DNA of 64,000 nucleotides, taken from positions 62,001 to 126,000 of the forward strand of contig NZ_WWCU01000003.1 in the NCBI RefSeq assembly GCF_009857595.1, read 5' to 3'. The notes beneath the pieces are model-generated. The model saw only the letters and a program-made list of their open reading frames with translations. It was not told the origin of the DNA and searched no databases. The translations under genes were made by a program, and so were the position numbers. Positions 50,578-59,293 of the stretch are shown piece after piece. Source of the DNA: Pseudoduganella aquatica. Its GTDB lineage: Bacteria; Pseudomonadota; Gammaproteobacteria; Burkholderiales; Burkholderiaceae_D. Numbering within the stretch: position 1 is the first letter of the stretch; each line of letters starts with the position of its first letter.

Positions 50578-52071
50578 TCAATGCAAGTGGTGCACGGCAA
50601 CGCTCCAGGCGGACCTGGCGTTGTCCAGCGCCATGCCCCAGCCGCGCATATTGGGGAACACGCGGCCCACCACGCCGTCGGCGCGCTGCGGGTAAAAGCC
50701 GATCGCGTCCGCGTGCGTCTTGAACAGCTCTATCATCAGATCCGTGCCGTTCTCCTGGAAGTCGATGCTGTACGGCCCGCTTCCGGCCGGCAGCGCGGGC
50801 GTGAAGAACAGGCACAGCTCGCGGTCGCCATTGCCCGCCTCGCGCGGCGCGCGCTGCATGGCCAGCTGCAGGAAGTCGGGCCGCTCGCCGCCGGGGCCAG
50901 TGACCGTGCAGCGCGCCGTTTCGCTGGAAAACGCGGCCTCGTCGGACTGCTCGGTCAGCCCTATGCTCAGGCAGTGCAGCGCTGCGGCGCCGGTGCGGAT
51001 CTGCAGGTGGAACTGCACCAGGTCCGGTGCGCCGGCGTGCTGGTCGCCCACCGGCCGGCCGCCGTTGGTGTAGACGGTGAGGCGGCAGCTGTCGTAGAGC
51101 AGCAGGCCGCCGCGCAGCTTGTAGTAGAGCTCGCCCACGTCGCGCATCATGCGCACGGCGGTGGGATTGGTTTCCTTCCAGGGATTGGTAACCGCGCGCC
51201 GCCGGGCCAGCGTGATGCGGTTGATGTGCTCCTGCAGCTGCCGCGCCGTGTCCTCCTTGATGCGCTCGTACTCCGCCTCGAATTCGGGCGCCAGCGCCTG
51301 CTCGAAGCTGAAGGTGGTCAGCGAGGTCTGCACCTCGATCAGGTGGCCCTTGAAGGCCTCCTTGGTCAGCGCAATGGTGGAGGCCATGGCGGAATCGAGC
51401 AGGCTGGCGGAAAAGCTCAGGAAGCCGTCGGGCCGGCCGGTGGCGGCCTCGGCAAAAGTGATGGCCAGCATTTCACCGTAGGCGGGATCGGACACCGTCA
51501 GCAGCTTGGCCGGCAGATTGTTGGAGATGCCGCCGTCCACCACCGTGGGCGCCGTGCTGCCGGCCCAGATCCGGAAAAAGAAGGGCAGCGCGCAGGAATC
51601 GACCAGGGCGTCGGCCAGCGTTTCGCCCGGCTGGGCCAGCACCGTGTCGCGGCTGCCCAGGTCGGTCTTGGTGATTTTCAGGCGCACGCCCCTGCGCTCG
51701 ACGTCGCCCACCTTGGCCAGCTTCTTCTGGGCGAATTTGTCGTTCAGCCAGCCGCGCAGGCCGGCCGTGTCGCGCAGCGATTTGCTTTTCACCAGCAGGC
51801 AGTAGGCGGCGGCCAGCTTGCCCGGCATGGTCATGCCGCGCATCAGCTGCGCGCCTTTGCCTGCGCGCAGTTCGGCCATGATGGACTGCGCGGAAATGCC
51901 CGCCGCGACAAAGCTGGCGACGATGGCGCCGGCCGAGGTGCCGGCCACCTGGGTCACTTCGATTTTATGGTCGGCCTTGAAATCCTGGATGGCCTCGGCA
52001 ACCGCCAACAGCGCGGCGATGCGCGCGCCGCCGCCCTGGAATGCGAACTGCATCTTGACCGGCGTAGTCAT
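50578..52071 (-). CDS. Patatin-like phospholipase
   Basis: A 497-residue protein whose N-terminal about 290 residues are a patatin lipase domain: oxyanion glycines FQGGGARIAALLAVAEAI, the nucleophile serine in VAGTSAGAIVASFVAAGI and the dyad aspartate in TVVDGGISNNLPA. The C-terminal about 200 residues have no domain I recognise; they contain beta-rich stretches such as CRLTVYTNGGRPVGD. No signal peptide is present, so it may act in the cytoplasm or be delivered by another route. The start at 52071 has GGAGGT upstream. It lies 112 bases past recN on the same strand. Confidence 0.88.
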   Translation of the reverse strand: MTTPVKMQFAFQGGGARIAALLAVAEAIQDFKADHKIEVTQVAGTSAGAIVASFVAAGISAQSIMAELRAGKGAQLMRGMTMPGKLAAAYCLLVKSKSLRDTAGLRGWLNDKFAQKKLAKVGDVERRGVRLKITKTDLGSRDTVLAQPGETLADALVDSCALPFFFRIWAGSTAPTVVDGGISNNLPAKLLTVSDPAYGEMLAITFAEAATGRPDGFLSFSASLLDSAMASTIALTKEAFKGHLIEVQTSLTTFSFEQALAPEFEAEYERIKEDTARQLQEHINRITLARRRAVTNPWKETNPTAVRMMRDVGELYYKLRGGLLLYDSCRLTVYTNGGRPVGDQHAGAPDLVQFHLQIRTGAAALHCLSIGLTEQSDEAAFSSETARCTVTGPGGERPDFLQLAMQRAPREAGNGDRELCLFFTPALPAGSGPYSIDFQENGTDLMIELFKTHADAIGFYPQRADGVVGRVFPNMRGWGMALDNARSAWSVAVHHLH

Positions 52072-52183
52072 GCGCCACCTCCGCAATGGATTGCCGCGCG
52101 CCCAAGCGCATGCCCGGCTCTTCCATGCTACTGCGGCGCCGCCCTCCCCGCGTTGAGGAAACGCAAACGAGCGCAAAGCCGCG

Positions 52184-53851
52184 CTAGGAGGCCAGCAGCT
52201 CGCGCGCATGCTTGCGCGTGGTGGCGGTGATTTCCAGGCCGCCCAGCATGCGCGCCACTTCCTCCACCCGCGCTTTGCTGTCGAGCACGTCGATGCGGGA
52301 GGCGGTCTTGCCGTTGTCCAGCGTGCCCTTGGCCACCTGGAAGTGCTGGCTGGCCTGGCTGGCCACCTGCGGCAAGTGGGTCACGCACAGCACCTGGCGC
52401 GCCTGGCCCAGGCGCTTGAGCAGCCGCCCCACCACTTCGGCCACGCCGCCGCCGATGCCGCTGTCGACCTCGTCGAAAATCAGCGTGGGCGTGGTGGTGG
52501 CGTTGGAGGTGATGACGGAAATGGCCAGCGCGATGCGCGCCAGCTCGCCGCCCGAGGCCACCTTGGCCAGCGGCCGCGGCGCCACGCCGGCGTGGCCGGC
52601 CACCAGGAATTCCACCTGTTCAAGGCCGCGCGCGCCCGGCTCGCAGGGGTTGAGCGCGATGTCGAACGCGCCGCCCGTCATGTTCAGTTCCTGCATGGCC
52701 TGCGTGACGGCCGTGGCCAGTCCCCGGGCGGCGGCGGCGCGGGTGGCGGACAGCTGGCGCGCCACGTCCATATACGCCGCTTTCAGCTTGGCCTCCTGCT
52801 GGCGCAGGCCGTCCAGGTCGCTGGCGTCGGCCAGCTGGCGCAGCTTGGCCGACAGCTGGGCGTGCTCGTCCGGCAGGTCGTCCGGCGCCACGCGGAATTT
52901 GCGCGCCGCCGAGTGCAGCGCCTCCATGCGCGCGTCCACCTGGCGCAGGCGCTCCGGGTCCAGCTCCACCCGGTCCAGATAGGTGTTCAGCGCGTACACC
53001 GCTTCCTGCAGCTGGATGCGGGCCGATTCGATCAGGTCCACCGTGGGCTGCAGCTCGGCGTCGATGCCGGCCAGCTTGCCCAGCTTCTGGCTCAGCGAAC
53101 CGAGCTGCGACACAATCGGCTGGTCTTCCGATTCGGAAATGGCGGCAAGTGTTTCCTGCGCGCCTTCCAGCAGGCTGGCGGCGTGCGACAGGCGGCTGTG
53201 CTCGTTGGAGATGTCCTGCCACTCGCCGGGCTTGGCGGCCAGCTTGTCCAGCTCGCCCACCTGCCACTCCAGGCGCTCGCGCTCGTAGGCCAGGTTGGCG
53301 GCGTTGCTTTCGTATTCCTCCAGCTGCCTGGCCAGCGCGCGCCAGGCCTTGTGGGCGGCGGCCACGGCCTTCAGCTGGGCGGCCGCCTCGGCGTCCTTGA
53401 TGGTGGACTGGCTGTCCAGCAGCTCGCGCTGCGCGTCCGCCTTCAGCAGCGACTGGTGGGCGTGCTGGCCGTGGATGTCCACCAGCATGTCGCCCAGCTC
53501 GCGCAGCTGCGCGGCGGTGGCGGCCACGCCGTTGATGTAGGCCTTGGAGCGGCCCGCGTTGTCGATCACGCGGCGCAGCAGCGCACCGCCCTCGTCGGCC
53601 GCGAACTCGTTGGCGGCCAGCCACTCGGCCGCCTGCGGCGTGACGGCGAAGTCGGCCGTGATGTCGGCCTTGGGCGCGCCTTCGCGCACCACACTGGCGT
53701 CGCCGCGGCCGCCCAGCGCCAGCGTCAGCGCGTCGATAAGGATGGATTTGCCGGCGCCGGTTTCGCCGGTGAACACTGTGAAGCCTGCGGAAAATTCCAG
53801 TTCGATGGTGTCGACGATGACGAAGTCGCGGATAGACAGAGTACGAAGCAT
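52184..53851 (-). CDS. recN: DNA repair protein RecN
   Basis: A 555-residue SMC-like ATPase for double-strand break repair. It opens MLRTLSIRDFVIVDTIELEF, with Walker A FTGETGAGKSILIDALTLAL at about 28-47. Long coiled coils (about 150-350) flank a short hinge. The C-terminal signature is LAKVASGGELARIALAISVI and Walker B TPTLIFDEVDSGIGGGVAEV. An in-frame TTG at 53857 is an alternative start. nadK lies 30 bases upstream and a LexA box precedes nadK, so recN is likely SOS-induced as part of a nadK-recN unit. Confidence 0.97.
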   Translation of the reverse strand: MLRTLSIRDFVIVDTIELEFSAGFTVFTGETGAGKSILIDALTLALGGRGDASVVREGAPKADITADFAVTPQAAEWLAANEFAADEGGALLRRVIDNAGRSKAYINGVAATAAQLRELGDMLVDIHGQHAHQSLLKADAQRELLDSQSTIKDAEAAAQLKAVAAAHKAWRALARQLEEYESNAANLAYERERLEWQVGELDKLAAKPGEWQDISNEHSRLSHAASLLEGAQETLAAISESEDQPIVSQLGSLSQKLGKLAGIDAELQPTVDLIESARIQLQEAVYALNTYLDRVELDPERLRQVDARMEALHSAARKFRVAPDDLPDEHAQLSAKLRQLADASDLDGLRQQEAKLKAAYMDVARQLSATRAAAARGLATAVTQAMQELNMTGGAFDIALNPCEPGARGLEQVEFLVAGHAGVAPRPLAKVASGGELARIALAISVITSNATTTPTLIFDEVDSGIGGGVAEVVGRLLKRLGQARQVLCVTHLPQVASQASQHFQVAKGTLDNGKTASRIDVLDSKARVEEVARMLGGLEITATTRKHARELLAS

Positions 53852-53881
53852 AGGCAAGTGCGGAGGTGAGCGGAGTAAGGG

Positions 53882-54784
53882 TTAGACCAGTTTCCCGTCG
53901 CCGGACGGGTATTCGTTCCAGTGCAGCTTTTCGCGCAGGGTGTTGTAGTAGCTCCAGCCTTCCGGATGCAGGAAGGTGATGGCGTGCGGCGAACGCTTGA
54001 TGACGATGCGGTCCTGCGCCTGCAGGCTGGCGAAGGTCTGCATGTCGAAATTGACGGTGATGTCGCGCCCGCGCACGATTTCAATCTGGATGGCGCTGGA
54101 GTCGGGCAGCACGATGGGGCGGTTCGACAGCGCATGCGGCGCGATGGGCACCAGCACGATGCCGCCCAGCGTGGGATGCAGCAGCGGGCCGCCGGCCGAC
54201 AGCGCGTAGGCGGTGGAGCCGGTGGGCGTGGAGATGATCAGGCCGTCCGAACGCTGGTTGTACATGAAGTGGCCGTCCACGTCCACGCGCAGCTCGGCCA
54301 TGCCGGCGCCGGCGCCGCGCGACACCACCACGTCGTTGACGGCCAGGCCCACATGGATTTCCTTGCCGTCGCGCCGCACGCTGCCTTCCAGCAGGGTGCG
54401 CCGTTCGGCCTGGTAGCTGCCGGCCAGCATCTGCGCCAGCACCGGCAGCATGCCCTCGAGCGCGATATCGGTCATGAAGCCGAGCCGGCCCTGGTTGATG
54501 CCGATCAGCGGCACGTCATAGGGCGCCAGCTGGCGCGCCAGGCCCAGCATGGTGCCGTCGCCGCCCATCACGATGGCGGCGCTGGCGTGCTGGCCGATCT
54601 GGTCCGGCGTCATGGCCGGCAGGTCCGCCATGCCCAGGTGAGCCGCCGTTTCCGCCTCCAGCACCACGCTGTGGCCGCCCTCCTTCAGAAAAGCCAGCAG
54701 GCTGCGCACGGGGGCTTCGATGCCGGCCGTGTTCTGTCGGACGACCAGGGCGATGGTGTTGAATAAGGCGTGCTTGGCGGGCAT
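53882..54784 (-). CDS. nadK: NAD kinase
   Basis: A 300-residue ATP-NAD kinase making NADP. Key motifs are [60 protein letters not shown] and [20 protein letters not shown]. The start at 54784 ([10 protein letters not shown]) has GAGAGA upstream; an earlier in-frame start at 54817 is less likely. It is the first gene of a leftward unit with recN, behind a LexA box 90 bases from its start. Confidence 0.97.
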   Translation of the reverse strand: MPAKHALFNTIALVVRQNTAGIEAPVRSLLAFLKEGGHSVVLEAETAAHLGMADLPAMTPDQIGQHASAAIVMGGDGTMLGLARQLAPYDVPLIGINQGRLGFMTDIALEGMLPVLAQMLAGSYQAERRTLLEGSVRRDGKEIHVGLAVNDVVVSRGAGAGMAELRVDVDGHFMYNQRSDGLIISTPTGSTAYALSAGGPLLHPTLGGIVLVPIAPHALSNRPIVLPDSSAIQIEIVRGRDITVNFDMQTFASLQAQDRIVIKRSPHAITFLHPEGWSYYNTLREKLHWNEYPSGDGKLV

Positions 54785-54873
54785 AGATCTCTCGGTCTTG
54801 ATTGGGGGTAGCAACACTAGTCAGAGTAACCGATAATGCAGCCTTCTGCCATGCATCAGCACGCGCTCATATA

Positions 54874-54889
54874 CTGTATATGCACACAG
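54874..54889. promoter_or_regulatory. LexA (SOS) box upstream of nadK-recN
   Basis: CTGTATATGCACACAG fits CTGT-N8-ACAG, in the longer context TACTGTATATGCACACAGTA. It lies between the divergent nadK and VOC-protein genes and could control either or both; recN, a classical SOS gene, is the obvious target. Confidence 0.88.
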
Positions 54890-54946
54890 TATAAATCGGC
54901 GAACGGCGGAGCGCAAGCGCAGGCAGCTAACCTACAGGAGAATGGC

Positions 54947-55327
54947 ATGGCAAAAGTACTGGGCGTGGGCGGCATCTTTTTCAGATCGCGCAATCCGCAG
55001 GCGCTGATGGCGTGGTACCAGGCCCACCTGGGCTTCCCCGCCGAGTCCGGCGACTACGCCTCCTTCGCGCCCACCGCCATGCCGGCGGGCGGCAGCACCG
55101 TGTTCAGCCCCTTCAAGGACACCACCGGCTACTTCGCGCCGTCCAAGCGCGAGTTCATGTTCAACCTGGTGGTGGACGACCTGGACCAGGCCCTGGCCCA
55201 GGTGGTGGCCGGCGGCGCCGAACTGGTGGGCGATCCGCAGACCTTCGACTACGGCCGCTTCGGCTGGTTCATGGACCCGGACGGCAACAAGGTCGAGCTG
55301 TGGCAACCGGCCGTCGCCGCCAAATAA
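54947..55327 (+). CDS. VOC (glyoxalase/bleomycin-resistance fold) family protein
   Basis: A 126-residue single-domain VOC protein with two beta-alpha-beta-beta-beta halves: GVGGIFFRSRNPQALMAWYQ, then EFMFNLVVDDLDQALAQVVA and the closing GWFMDPDGNKVELWQP, whose glutamate is a usual metal ligand. The substrate is unknown. The start at 54947 has CAGGAG six bases upstream. It is divergent from nadK with the LexA box in between, so it may itself respond to DNA damage. Confidence 0.9.
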   Translation: MAKVLGVGGIFFRSRNPQALMAWYQAHLGFPAESGDYASFAPTAMPAGGSTVFSPFKDTTGYFAPSKREFMFNLVVDDLDQALAQVVAGGAELVGDPQTFDYGRFGWFMDPDGNKVELWQPAVAAK

Positions 55328-55331
55328 TGCC

Positions 55332-56300
55332 TCAGTGCCCGCTGGCCGCGCCCGCCATCATGGCGCCCGCGATGGCCAGCGACAGCGAAATGCCGTGCGC
55401 CAGCATCAGCACCGACCAGCGCGCCACGGTGGCCAGCTTGCCGCCGCCGTACACGCGCTTCATGGCCCACGGCAGATAGCCCACCAGCCAGCACAGCAGC
55501 ACCAGGTTGAGGAAGGAATGGTCGCTGATCTTGATGGCGGCGAACATCACAAAGGCGAACGAGCTCACGTGCAGCGCGAACAGCAGATGCTCGCCGTAGC
55601 GCCGCCCTGAACCGAGATAGAGCATCTTCAGGTAGAGCGCGAACAGCGGCATCAGCGCGAACATGGCGTAAGGGCCGTAGTGGAAGAAGCCGTCCGACAA
55701 GGCCTTGCTCTTGGCCTCCCTGGGCAGGCTGTCGAAATGGTCGATCCGTTCCGCCAGGCCCGGCAGCCTGGCGCGCATATCGTCGTCCAGCGCCACCACC
55801 GTGCCGTAGCTGTCTTTTACCTTGGCCTTGGACAGTATCTTGCTGCCGCGCTCCTTGCCCACCGCCTGCGCGCGCTCGGCAGCCTCCTCCACCTGCGGGT
55901 GGTCGTCGCCCAGGTTGATCACTTCCGTGTGGGTAAATTTCAGCAGCGCGAAAAACAGGATGCTCAGCGTCAGGTAGAGCCGCAGCGGCTCCACATAGCG
56001 CTTGCGGCGTCCCGCCAGGTACTCATTGGTCAGCGCGCCCGGGCGGAACAGCAAGCGCGTGAACGTGCCCCACAGTCTCCCCTCCAGCGCTACGTAATGG
56101 CCGATGAATTCATGCGCGAATTCGGCCAGGCTGGGCGCGTGCGTGCGCGTTTCCTGGCCGCAGTTGTGGCAGTAGTTACCGCTGACGGTGGCGTTGCAGT
56201 TCAGGCAGCTGGCGGGCGCTGCGTGGGAGTCGGCAAGTTCGGGCTTCACGGCTGGATTCTCTATGGAGGCGGCACAAGCGGGAATGTTACCTGAGTTCAT
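55332..56300 (-). CDS. DUF3667 family membrane protein with zinc ribbon
   Basis: A 322-residue protein. A zinc ribbon lies near residues 32-48 (CLNCNATVSGNYCHNCGQ), followed by the DUF3667 segment (FIGHYVALEGRLWGTFTRLL, LAGRRKRYVEPLRLYLTLSI). Transmembrane helices lie around 105-120, 212-230, 240-260, 265-285 and 295-315, with a charged soluble loop about 125-205 between. The function is not established. It is convergent with the VOC gene, four bases apart, and no terminator was seen there. Confidence 0.85.
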   Translation of the reverse strand: MNSGNIPACAASIENPAVKPELADSHAAPASCLNCNATVSGNYCHNCGQETRTHAPSLAEFAHEFIGHYVALEGRLWGTFTRLLFRPGALTNEYLAGRRKRYVEPLRLYLTLSILFFALLKFTHTEVINLGDDHPQVEEAAERAQAVGKERGSKILSKAKVKDSYGTVVALDDDMRARLPGLAERIDHFDSLPREAKSKALSDGFFHYGPYAMFALMPLFALYLKMLYLGSGRRYGEHLLFALHVSSFAFVMFAAIKISDHSFLNLVLLCWLVGYLPWAMKRVYGGGKLATVARWSVLMLAHGISLSLAIAGAMMAGAASGH

Positions 56301-56396
56301 GCCAAAGATGCACTATTTCAATAAAGTTCAATTGCGCGACTGCGCACCGTCCACGGCGCTAAGATGGCCACTCGATGCTGACAAGGGAGGCCGAAC

Positions 56397-56654
56397 ATGG
56401 TTACCGAAAGCAAGGACCGCCAGGTCAACACGGCTGTGCCCGTGCACAGCGACGGCGGCAAGCGCCTGCCGCACGAGCGCGACGAGTCGCCCGAAGGCCA
56501 CCCGCCGCCGGCCCGCAGCGTCATTCGGCAAGCCGCCAGCGACCTGGAGCAGGGCCTGGTGGACACCGACCTGCACGGCGCACGCGGCGTGGAAAAAGTC
56601 CAGCCGCGTCCGCCCGGCAAGGCAGAACCGCAACCCGGCAGCAAGCGGGACTGA
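56397..56654 (+). CDS. Small hydrophilic protein of unknown function, 85 residues
   Basis: An 85-residue, highly charged, proline-rich protein without hydrophobic segments: [20 protein letters not shown] in the middle, [20 protein letters not shown], then a Lys/Pro-rich tail. It is likely disordered. GGGAGG lies at good distance before the ATG. It is the first of three rightward genes with an exported sorbosone-dehydrogenase-like protein and a PRC-barrel protein, a set resembling general stress genes. Confidence 0.75.
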   Translation: MVTESKDRQVNTAVPVHSDGGKRLPHERDESPEGHPPPARSVIRQAASDLEQGLVDTDLHGARGVEKVQPRPPGKAEPQPGSKRD

Positions 56655-56719
56655 CAGGTCCGCGCCCGGCAGCCGCAGATAAGCCGCAACCGAGCAACCA
56701 CGCACACGAAAGGGAGTCC

Positions 56720-58087
56720 ATGCGTCAACCCGTCCCACCGCGCACCGCTGCGCAGATTCCCGCCCCGTCTATCCGCCCCGCGCTCGCGGCCACCGCCTTT
56801 GCCGTCGCCGCGCTGGTGGTGATGGCCGGCGCGGCCGACGCGCAAAGCTATCCGCCCGGCTTCGGCCCGCAGCCGGCGCTGCCCGCGCCCGAGCGTTCGC
56901 TGGTGCCCACCGTCAATGTGGCGCCGGTGGCGCGCTGGCCTAACGGCGCCACGCCCGCCGCCGCGCCCGGCTTCACGGTGCACGCCTACGCCAGCGGCCT
57001 CGACCATCCGCGCTGGCTGCACGTGCTGCCGAACGGCGACGTGCTGGTGGTGGAGACCAACGCCCCGCCCAAGCCGGAGGACGGCAAGGGCATCAAGGGC
57101 ATGATCATGAAGTCGCAGATGAAGAAGGCGGGCGCGGTCACACCGTCCGCCAACCGCATCACGCTGCTGCGCGGCCTGGACGCGAACGGCGCCGCCGCCA
57201 CGCGCACCGTGTTCCTGAAAAACCTGAACTCGCCCTTCGGCGTGGCGCTGGTGGGCCAGGACCTGTACGTGGCGAATACCGACGCCGTGGTGAAGTTCCC
57301 CTACAAGGAAGGCCAGACCGAAATCACGGCCGCGCCCGTCAAGGTGATGGACCTGCCGGGCGGCCCGCTGAACCACCACTGGACCAAGAACATCATCGCC
57401 AGCGCGGACGGCAAATACCTGTACGCCACGGTGGGCTCGAACAGCAACGTGGCGGAAAACGGCATGGACAAGGAGGACGGCCGCGCCGCCATCTGGCAGC
57501 TGGAGCTGGCCACCAACAAGGCCAGGCTGTACGCCACCGGCCTGCGCAATCCGAACGGCATGGCCTGGCAGCCGCAATCGCAGGCGTTGTGGACCGTGGT
57601 GAACGAGCGCGACGAACTGGGCAACGACCTGGTGCCCGACTACCTGACCTCCGTCAAGGAAGGCGCCTTCTACGGCTGGCCCTACAGCTACTTCGGCCAG
57701 CACGTGGACGCGCGCGTCAAGCCGCCCAAGCCGGAACTGGTGGCCAAGGCCATCGCGCCGGACTACGCGCTGGGCGGCCACACCGCCTCGCTGGGCCTGG
57801 CCTTCTACGACGGCAAACTCTTCCCGGCCAGCTACCGCAACGGCGCCTTCATCGGCCAGCACGGTTCCTGGAACCGCAAGCCGCACAGCGGCTACAAGGT
57901 GGTGTACGTGCCGTTTGCCAACGGCCAGCCATCCGGCCCGCCGCAGGATTTCCTGGGCGGCTTTCTGACAGCGGACGGCAAAGCGCAAGGCCGTCCGGTA
58001 GGCGTAGCAGTGGACAAGAGCGGCGCGCTGCTGGTGGCCGACGACGTCGGCAACATCATCTGGCGCGTAACGCCGAAGGGCAACTGA
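56720..58087 (+). CDS. Exported L-sorbosone dehydrogenase-like (soluble beta-propeller) protein
   Basis: A 455-residue protein with an N-terminal export signal (hydrophobic about 20-40, ending GAADAQ), then a six-bladed propeller of the PQQ-dependent sorbosone/glucose dehydrogenase type: [80 protein letters not shown] and [18 protein letters not shown]. It probably acts in the periplasm on a sugar or aldose derivative, using PQQ if the family cofactor holds; the substrate is unknown. AGGGAG precedes the ATG at 56720. Confidence 0.9.
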   Translation: MRQPVPPRTAAQIPAPSIRPALAATAFAVAALVVMAGAADAQSYPPGFGPQPALPAPERSLVPTVNVAPVARWPNGATPAAAPGFTVHAYASGLDHPRWLHVLPNGDVLVVETNAPPKPEDGKGIKGMIMKSQMKKAGAVTPSANRITLLRGLDANGAAATRTVFLKNLNSPFGVALVGQDLYVANTDAVVKFPYKEGQTEITAAPVKVMDLPGGPLNHHWTKNIIASADGKYLYATVGSNSNVAENGMDKEDGRAAIWQLELATNKARLYATGLRNPNGMAWQPQSQALWTVVNERDELGNDLVPDYLTSVKEGAFYGWPYSYFGQHVDARVKPPKPELVAKAIAPDYALGGHTASLGLAFYDGKLFPASYRNGAFIGQHGSWNRKPHSGYKVVYVPFANGQPSGPPQDFLGGFLTADGKAQGRPVGVAVDKSGALLVADDVGNIIWRVTPKGN

Positions 58088-58152
58088 AAGAGCGCGCACA
58101 ACGGGCAAATCCGCCGGAGCAGCCCAGCCGGCCTTACACACTGGAGACGACA

Positions 58153-58674
58153 ATGAGCTATCTGGACCGAGACACCTTTGGCATTTACCGCGACACCGAC
58201 GCCGGCCCCGGCCCGCGCCTGATGGGGGCCGACACGCTGATGGGTGAAGACGTGTACAACCGCATGGACGAGGATCTGGGCGACATCAAGGAATTCATGC
58301 TCGACATGCAGACCGGGCAAGTGGCGTATGCGGTGCTGTCCTTCGGCGGCATCCTGGGCATGGGCAACAAGCTGTTCGCCGTGCCCTTCCAGGCGCTGGA
58401 GCTGGACACCGTGAACAAGCGCTTCATCCTGGACGTGAGCAAGGAGCGCCTGGAAAGCGCCCCCGGCTTCGACAAGGACAACTGGCCGGACATGGCCAGC
58501 GCCGAATTCAGCAGCGAGATCCACAGCTACTACGGCACCCAGCCGGGCGCCGGCTACCGCAGCTCGACCGGCAGCGTGATGGGCTCCGGCACCAGCACCA
58601 TGCAGAGCGGCGACATCGGCAGCAGCAGTGGCAGCGTGGGCAGCAGCGGCTACAACCCCGGCAATAAATCCTGA
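58153..58674 (+). CDS. PRC-barrel domain protein
   Basis: A 173-residue protein. Residues about 20-110 form a PRC-barrel-like domain ([60 protein letters not shown]). The last about 45 residues are a Ser/Gly-rich low-complexity tail. PRC-barrel proteins of this kind are common in stress loci of soil proteobacteria and their role is poorly defined. It follows the sorbosone-dehydrogenase-like gene by 65 bases. Confidence 0.88.
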   Translation: MSYLDRDTFGIYRDTDAGPGPRLMGADTLMGEDVYNRMDEDLGDIKEFMLDMQTGQVAYAVLSFGGILGMGNKLFAVPFQALELDTVNKRFILDVSKERLESAPGFDKDNWPDMASAEFSSEIHSYYGTQPGAGYRSSTGSVMGSGTSTMQSGDIGSSSGSVGSSGYNPGNKS

Positions 58675-58741
58675 ACCCCAGCGGGATTTGAGCAAAGCGC
58701 ATAAAATTCCTGCTTTACCCAACCGGCAAAGAAGGATTTTT

Positions 58742-59152
58742 ATGCGCATACTACACACCATGCTGCGGGTCGGCGACCTGCAGCGCTCCATCGACTTCTA
58801 CACCAAGGTGCTGGGCATGACGCTGCTGCGCACCAGCGACAATCCCGAATACAAGTACACGCTGGCCTTCGTCGGCTACGGCTCCAACCCGGACCATGCC
58901 GAGCTGGAACTGACCTATAACTACGGCGTGGACAGCTACGAGCAAGGCACGGCCTACGGCCACCTGGCGATCTCGGCGGACGACATCGTGGCCGCCTGCG
59001 CGGCGGTCAAGGCCAACGGCGGCAACGTCACGCGCGAGCCCGGCCCGGTCAAGGGCGGCAGCACCGTGATCGCCTTCGTCACCGATCCGGACGGCTACAA
59101 GATCGAACTGATCGAGCGCCAGTTCGACGGCCAGGGCGGCGGCCTGCGGTGA
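58742..59152 (+). CDS. gloA: Lactoylglutathione lyase (glyoxalase I)
   Basis: A 136-residue zinc or nickel enzyme that isomerises the methylglyoxal-glutathione adduct to S-lactoylglutathione. Classical features are [60 protein letters not shown] and [13 protein letters not shown]. Metal ligands expected from the family are the N-terminal His, the Glu in AELELTYN, the His in GHLAI and the final Glu of KIELIE. AAGGAT precedes the ATG. Confidence 0.96.
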   Translation: MRILHTMLRVGDLQRSIDFYTKVLGMTLLRTSDNPEYKYTLAFVGYGSNPDHAELELTYNYGVDSYEQGTAYGHLAISADDIVAACAAVKANGGNVTREPGPVKGGSTVIAFVTDPDGYKIELIERQFDGQGGGLR

Positions 59153-59155
59153 CCT

Positions 59156-59243
59156 TGGCGGGTTACGGCGCCACGCATGCGCCAGAAATTTGCCGCCGAC
59201 TGCGTAGGGCGGGTTAGCGCGGCGCAGCCGTGCGTAACCCGCC
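59156..59243. repeat. GGCGGGTTA palindromic repeats, partly deleted copy F
   Basis: The left unit retains only its outer half (TGGCGGGTTACGGCGC). The inverted unit 59203-59243 is complete (CGTAGGGCGGGTTAGCGC to GCGTAACCCGCC). It lies between the convergent gloA and tolC genes. Confidence 0.82.
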
Positions 59244-59263
59244 GTGCAAGCGGCCCTGCGGCG

Positions 59264-59290
59264 AAAAAAAACCGGGGACTGGCCCCGGTT
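59264..59290 (-). terminator. Rho-independent terminator of the tolC operon
   Basis: On the minus strand AACCGGGG pairs perfectly with CCCCGGTT around a five-base loop and runs into a T tract. It starts four bases after the tolC stop. Confidence 0.92.
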
Positions 59291-59293
59291 CCT

